Assembly (NCBI GenBank): GCA_949127695.1
Contig: CASBQH010000178.1
Coordinates: 1 to 10,072, forward strand
Source: Synechococcales cyanobacterium PMM_0073
Lineage (GTDB): Bacteria; Cyanobacteriota; Cyanobacteriia; Elainellales; Elainellaceae
Reading direction: 5' to 3'
Length of the DNA stretch: 10,072 nucleotides
A program made the translations under genes and the position numbers. This document shows positions 6,254 to 10,072 of the stretch, in pieces. The notes below the pieces were generated by a model. The model was not told the origin of the DNA, did not search any database, and worked only from the letters and a program-made list of their open reading frames with translations. The first letter of the stretch is position 1, and the number at the start of each line of letters is the position of its first letter.

Positions 6254-8746
6254 TCAGAACGGGCTAATCTCTGTGCCAGAGAAGCGATCTAGCCAGCTAT
6301 TTCGCCAGATCAACCGCAGCAGCAGCGCCCAAATCAAGCTGACCAGACCAATTCCCAAATAGTGCGGCAGATCCAGCGGGTAGAGTTCAAAAAAGTTTCG
6401 CAGTCTGGGCACTGCCAAAATCAGGCCGTAAAGCAGCAGCAGCAAGCCAGTAATGGCCGCATAGCGCCAGTCGCGGCTCAGCGGCTCGCCGCCCACCCAG
6501 GCTGGAGCAGGGGGCTTGAGAAACAGCAGCAGCAGCAAGCCGCCCAGCACCTGCATGGTAATCAGCGCGGTTTCGGCAATCCGCTGCGCCCGGAAAATAT
6601 CCTCTAGGCCAATCTGCTGATCCAGCTCGGTAAACGAAATTTGGCCGCTGAGCCATTCAAAGACTGGGCCAACGTTTTCGGCCAGAAAATAGATGTAAAC
6701 CAAAATGCTGGCCAGCCCCAGCGTCAGGGTGGCGGGCATGACAAAATGCAGAAAGGCGTTGCCCTGCCCCATCTGTAGTTTTCCGGGCTTGGCCCAGAGC
6801 GTCACAAAAAATGGCGGGATGCCGACCGTCAGAAAGGTGACAATTGTGCTGGTTTTAATTCCGAAGGGGAATGAGAGCGAAATCATCCCCACGGCAATAA
6901 TCGCCAAAATAAACGAGAAAATTCGCACCATAAACAGCTTGCTAATATCTGCCGCGCCGTTGCGAATTCGCTGCCCTTCAAGAAATATTTGGGGTAAAGC
7001 ACCAAAGGCATCTTGCAGCAGCACAATATCCGCCACGCCGCGCGTCGCCTGACTGCCGCTCTCCATTGCAATCCCCACGTTGGCCTGCTTCAGCGAAAGC
7101 ACGTCATTCACGCCATCGCCCATCATCGCCACATAGTGCTGCCGCGACTGCAAGCTCTGCACCAGCCGCGCCTTTTGCTCGGGCGTAATCCGGCCAAAAA
7201 TCGTGCTTTCTGCGGCAGTCTGGGTAAAGACCGCCTCATCCATCTGCTCTAGCTGCTGCCCCGACACGGCAATAATCTCGTTGCCCAACCCAGCCTGCTT
7301 GGCCAGCGCCGCCACCGTCGCCGGATTGTCGCCCGAAATCACCTTAACCTGAATCCCGGCGGCTCGAAATTCATCCAGCGTTTGCCGCGCTCCTGGCCGC
7401 AGCTCGTCGCCAAAGTACAAAACCCCCAGCGGCTTCAGGTCTTCGGGCAGCAGCGGATTGCCTGCCGCATCTGACTCAACCTGCTCAGCCGCGCTCTGGG
7501 CAAACAGCAAGACGCGCAGCCCCTGATCGGCTCCAGCTTTGATATCGGCCTGGAGGAAGTCGGGCAGCGCCATCGCCTGAGCCAAAATTTCTGGCGCTCC
7601 CAGCAGATAGAGGCCGGACAGATGCTCAAAGCTGACGCCGCTCCATTTATGCGCCGAGCTAAACGGAATTTCACGCTTGAGGGGCTGCTGGTGGCTGGGC
7701 AGCACCGCGAGAATGGCCGCGTTGGTGGCGTTGCTGGCAGAGACGCTGGCCGCAAACTGCCCCAGCAGGGTTTCTAGCTTGGCGCGATCAAGGCCAACAG
7801 GCTGAAGGGTTTGCAGGTTGATCCGATTGGCGGTAAGCGTGCCGGTTTTGTCTAGGCAAATCACGTCCACGTTGCTGAGCGACTCGACGGCGTTGGCCTG
7901 CTGCACTAGGGCGCTCTGCTGGGCAATCCGCACTGCGCCAAAGGCATAGGCTAGGGTAATCATTAAATAGAGGCCGCTGGGCACTAGGCCAACAATCACG
8001 GCAATATTTTGAATTCCCGCAGTCAGCGAAGTGACGCCCAGCACAATCCGCAGCGTCGTGATTAAGCCCAGCAGAATCGCAATGCCCAGCAGCAGCCGGA
8101 TGATCAGGTTAATCTGGCGCTGTAAGGGCGTCAGCACTTTACGAAACTTGCGGGCTTCAGCCGTCATTTTGTTGGCCAAGCTATCTGCCCCGACTTTTTC
8201 GGCCAGGCAGCTGGCTTTGCCGCTGACGCAGAAGCTGCCGGAATAGACTGGGCTGCCCACCTGCTTGACGATTAAATCAGATTCGCCCGTCAGCAGCGAC
8301 TCATCGACTTTGATTTCGCCGTCTGCCACCGCCCCATCCACCACAATCTGATCGCCGGGACGCACCACCAGCAGATCGCCGACGACAATTTCAGCCGGGT
8401 CTAGATCGCGCTCTTGGCCGTCGCGAATTAGGCTAGCCTGCGGGCGCGTCACCAGGGCAATTCGGTCGAGCTTCTTTTTGGCGCGGATTTCTTGAACGAC
8501 GTTAATTACAACGTTTAGCAAGATCACAAAAGCCAGCACTACCACATCGCTAGCTCGCCCCAGCACAATTAGCACTAGGCTGAGAAAAAAATAAACGCCG
8601 TTGATGAAGGTAAATAAATTATCCCGGAAAATATCCCAGTAGGTGCGGCTAGTCTGAATCGGGACGTTGTTGCCCTGCCCTGCCGCCCGCCGACTCGCCG
8701 CCTCACGATCGCTGAGTCCTGTCAGATGGCCGAAAGTAGGGTTCAT
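6254..8746 (-). CDS. Cation-translocating P-type ATPase, CtpE-like
   Basis: This 830-residue protein has all P-type ATPase domains. The actuator domain carries TGES at 153-156. The phosphorylation site is D299 in DKTGTLT. The nucleotide domain has KWSG at 367-370. The P domain has SGDNP (471-475) and GDGVND (543-548). About ten membrane segments are visible: two near 46-62 and 67-86, two near 214-238 and 245-272, and six after residue 602. There is no N-terminal metal-binding domain and no CPx motif, which argues against a heavy-metal pump. The spacing and the block RAKKKLDRIALVTRP after the second segment resemble CtpE of mycobacteria, for which calcium uptake has been reported, and related streptococcal Ca2+ pumps; the ion here is inferred. 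The M4 motif reads VPSGL (255-259) where many relatives have VPEGL. No Shine-Dalgarno is clear at the ATG (8746). The neighbour downstream is a YihY-family protein. Confidence 0.93.
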   Translation of the reverse strand: MNPTFGHLTGLSDREAASRRAAGQGNNVPIQTSRTYWDIFRDNLFTFINGVYFFLSLVLIVLGRASDVVVLAFVILLNVVINVVQEIRAKKKLDRIALVTRPQASLIRDGQERDLDPAEIVVGDLLVVRPGDQIVVDGAVADGEIKVDESLLTGESDLIVKQVGSPVYSGSFCVSGKASCLAEKVGADSLANKMTAEARKFRKVLTPLQRQINLIIRLLLGIAILLGLITTLRIVLGVTSLTAGIQNIAVIVGLVPSGLYLMITLAYAFGAVRIAQQSALVQQANAVESLSNVDVICLDKTGTLTANRINLQTLQPVGLDRAKLETLLGQFAASVSASNATNAAILAVLPSHQQPLKREIPFSSAHKWSGVSFEHLSGLYLLGAPEILAQAMALPDFLQADIKAGADQGLRVLLFAQSAAEQVESDAAGNPLLPEDLKPLGVLYFGDELRPGARQTLDEFRAAGIQVKVISGDNPATVAALAKQAGLGNEIIAVSGQQLEQMDEAVFTQTAAESTIFGRITPEQKARLVQSLQSRQHYVAMMGDGVNDVLSLKQANVGIAMESGSQATRGVADIVLLQDAFGALPQIFLEGQRIRNGAADISKLFMVRIFSFILAIIAVGMISLSFPFGIKTSTIVTFLTVGIPPFFVTLWAKPGKLQMGQGNAFLHFVMPATLTLGLASILVYIYFLAENVGPVFEWLSGQISFTELDQQIGLEDIFRAQRIAETALITMQVLGGLLLLLFLKPPAPAWVGGEPLSRDWRYAAITGLLLLLYGLILAVPRLRNFFELYPLDLPHYLGIGLVSLIWALLLRLIWRNSWLDRFSGTEISPF

Positions 8747-8808
8747 AGCGGGAATTTATCAGGTTTGGATGCAGCGAGGAACGCGAGGGCTTCAGCGCTA
8801 CAGCTCAG

Positions 8809-8835
8809 ATTATCAGAAGAAGCGGCTCAGCTCAA
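8809..8835 (-). promoter_or_regulatory. Possible sigma-70-type promoter of the P-type ATPase gene
   Basis: On the minus strand TTGAGC (8830-8835) and GATAAT (8809-8814) resemble -35 and -10 elements with a 15-base spacer, shorter than the ideal 17. The -10 lies about 60 bases before the ATG. It is in the only intergenic stretch (8747-8865) between the broken phaB and the ATPase gene, where a new promoter would be expected. Confidence 0.3.
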
Positions 8836-8865
8836 CCTGCGGCTGGGGCGTGAGCTAGTTGCAGC

Positions 8866-9223
8866 TTAGGTATTATGCCCGCCGTTAATTTGCAATACCG
8901 TACCCGTCACAGTTAATCACCGCATCCCAGTCTGCTGATGTCAGCTTTGGGAAAAAGTTATCGCGTGTAATGCCAGCATTGGCCACCACGCCGTAGATTG
9001 CGCCCAGCTTTTGCTCTGCTGTAGCTGCTGCCTCTGCCATTGCTTCTAAGTCGGTGACATCAGCCGGAATCGCCAGCACGTTGGCCTGATCGCCTGGATC
9101 ACTGCGATAGGTATAGGCCACCTGAGCGCCGAGCTGTACTAGCAGGCTGACGATTGCCGTACCAATACCGCGATTGCCGCCCGTGACTAAAATTACTTGG
9201 TCTGTCAATCCCAGCTAAATCAT
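8866..9223 (-). pseudogene. phaB: Broken phaB (acetoacetyl-CoA reductase): early stop, internal deletion, frameshift
   Basis: The intact enzyme (about 240 residues, short-chain dehydrogenase) reduces acetoacetyl-CoA to 3-hydroxybutyryl-CoA with NADPH for polyhydroxybutyrate synthesis. Here ATG at 9223 is followed by ATT and then TAG (9215-9217), after which the frame continues LGLTDQVILVTGGNRGIG, which matches the usual phaB N-terminus. A TTG at 9208 could start a 107-residue fragment. It has the cofactor motif TGGNRGIG and the NAG motif, and runs to DWDAVIN. There the homology ends, and the last codons read CDGYGIAN in the original frame. In the +1 shifted frame the same DNA (8908-8866) encodes VTGTVLQINGGHNT and a stop, the expected phaB C-terminus. 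So about 125 residues, including the catalytic Ser and YxxxK, are deleted and the tail is out of frame. Sequencing or assembly error could explain some, but hardly all, of these lesions. Confidence 0.88.
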
Positions 9224-9807
9224 GATAGTCTATGCCGTTCTTTCAATCCGGCCAGTTTTTCCCAGGTTGTGTCGGCGCGAATTCCTTCGTCTTTTTCCAC
9301 CAGCTGTATGCCTTTTTTGCCCTTAACTTCAACTGGGACAATTTCCTGATGCAGAAAACCCTGCTGCGTCGCTTCTGCTGCCCGCTCCTGAGAATGCAGC
9401 GCCACCTGATCTAAGTCGCTCCGCGTCACGTCATAGGCTTCAGCCAATCGCTCGGCCTGCTCTCCCATTTTTTCACCCGTGGTGGGGTCACAAAGCCCGT
9501 CTTGCACCAGCAGATCGATAATTTGCTCTGGCGCATTGAGCAGCAGCTTGCAGCCCCACCTGACGCGGTGCGACATCAGCAGCCCGCTCTGAGACATCGA
9601 CTCCATGCCGCCCGCCAGCACAATATCGGCTTCGCCTGCTGCAATCGCCGTCGCCGCATTCATCACGCTCATCATCCCAGAGGAGCAGACCATATCGACC
9701 GCATAGCCATTGGCGGTTTCTGGAATGCCAGCTTTGAATCCAGTCAAGGGTACATTCCCCGCCCCTTGGGGCGTAAGTGTAATCCTGAGCGGGTTTTGGC
9801 TGTCCAT
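9220..9807 (-). pseudogene. phaA: Broken phaA (acetyl-CoA acetyltransferase): N- and C-terminal parts missing
   Basis: The intact thiolase (about 390 residues) condenses two acetyl-CoA to acetoacetyl-CoA, the first step of polyhydroxybutyrate synthesis. The open frame of 195 codons from ATG 9807 is thiolase-like only from about residue 24 (KAGIPETANGYAVDMVCSSG; nucleophile Cys41) to residue 189 (WEKLAGLK). The first 23 codons lie in the palindromic mini-element and are not thiolase; about 70 native residues are missing there. After KLAGLK only ERHRLS and a stop remain, so about 160 residues with the active-site His and second Cys are lost. The TGA overlaps the phaB ATG as ATGA, a normal operon junction, which suggests that ERHRLS is the true C-terminus and that the lesion is an internal deletion in frame. 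The fragment cannot be an active thiolase. Gene identity is firm; the exact deletion ends are inferred. Confidence 0.87.
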
Positions 9808-9837
9808 ACCCCGTCTGCTTGCAGCGGGGTTCTTGAT
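9741..9837. mobile_element. Palindrome-bounded mini-element, possibly IS200/IS605-derived
   Basis: Two strong hairpins lie about 35 bases apart: cgcccc/ggggcg at 9760-9773, and accccg-ctgc / gcag-cggggt at 9808-9830 with one bulged base. On the plus strand the second is followed by TCTTGATT. Sub-terminal hairpins at both ends with no inverted terminal repeats are typical of IS200/IS605 elements and of the small palindrome-associated elements without transposase seen in cyanobacteria. The segment sits exactly where phaA homology stops on one side and where a different AT-rich gene begins on the other. No transposase is encoded here. The exact ends and the family are inferred; it may instead be a leftover of a larger element. 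Confidence 0.4.
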
Positions 9838-10072
9838 TCAGTTTGTTGATTTGTTCAGGATTTCGATCTAGCTTACTTTCATAGTTGAGACTTTTTTGTA
9901 AGCTATCGGACATTTCAATAAACGGAATGTAATAAGGCTGATCTGATTTCTCAATAAAAGATCTGGGAATCTTAATCGGCTCCCTAATATGCAGCCTCTC
10001 CAGATACTCTTCTTTAAATGCTCCGTCCAAAAACAGGTTATTCAGCCGTTCGATGCTTTGTAGGCTTTGAAA
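9831..10072 (-). CDS. Unrecognised gene fragment entering from right edge, 3' end disrupted
   Basis: The frame is open from the window edge with no start inside the natural gene: FQSLQSIERLNNLFLDGAF, then EEYLERLHIREPIKIPRSF, then DQPYYIPFIEMSDSLQKSL, ending near KLNQEP. This part looks coding: hydrophilic, helical, mixed charge. The DNA is visibly more AT-rich than the ATPase and pha genes, which may mean different origin. At about 9830 the frame enters the palindromic mini-element and then runs on, out of register, through phaA to a stop at 9488; those residues are rich in Arg, Cys and Trp and look non-coding. So the native C-terminus seems lost. I do not recognise the family. Confidence 0.5.

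Noticed and set aside
6420..6540. Runs of agcagcagc as microsatellite repeats
   Set aside because: They encode leucine-rich membrane segments of the ATPase on the minus strand and are explained by the protein.
9502..9849. Plus-strand 115-codon open frame over phaA
   Set aside because: Antisense shadow of thiolase codons; rich in His and Arg with no recognisable motif.
1..10072. CRISPR array, tRNA, rRNA, or a multigene defence system
   Set aside because: No regularly spaced repeats with unique spacers, no tRNA cloverleaf seen by eye, and no nuclease, toxin or helicase genes in any frame.

Overview
The window looks like chromosomal DNA of a cyanobacterium, plausibly a filamentous or Leptolyngbya-like lineage. 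The evidence is the cyanobacterial flavour of the remnant PHB genes (phaA, phaB), the single-domain response regulator, the left-edge hypothetical protein and the glutaminase; this is judged from remembered family patterns, not from a search. I saw no HIP1 octamer (GCGATCGC), tRNA, rRNA or CRISPR array. Every gene I can support lies on the minus strand, so the window is best read from right to left.

From the right: an AT-richer fragment of an unrecognised gene enters from the window edge (10072 to about 9830). It is followed by a roughly 90-bp palindrome-bounded segment (about 9741-9837) that looks like a mini-element of IS200/IS605 type. Next come the wrecked remains of a polyhydroxybutyrate operon. 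phaA (acetyl-CoA acetyltransferase) has lost its N-terminus and almost all of its C-terminal half. phaB (acetoacetyl-CoA reductase) has a stop at codon 3, has lost its middle, and keeps its last 14 codons in another frame. After that come three intact genes or units: a P-type cation ATPase of the CtpE type (8746-6254), a YihY/BrkB-family membrane protein (6171-5224), and a response regulator followed by a small PPC-like protein (4938-4037) that ends at a good intrinsic terminator.

The left part holds a secreted two-domain protein of unknown function (3869-3231) preceded by three 16-bp tandem repeats, then an NhaC-family Na+/H+ antiporter (3063-1573) with a perfect 16-bp inverted repeat in its leader, then a glutaminase (1404-403), then the start of a conserved hypothetical gene that runs off the left edge. 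NhaC plus glutaminase is a plausible ion/pH and ammonia-release pair; the P-type ATPase and YihY protein are also membrane proteins.

The points most worth a second look are the pattern of lesions in phaAB next to a palindromic mini-element, the repeat and inverted-repeat structures placed tightly against start codons (3078-3134, 3873-3920, 4944-5110), and a receiver domain with an altered acidic pocket. I do not see a clear new multigene system.
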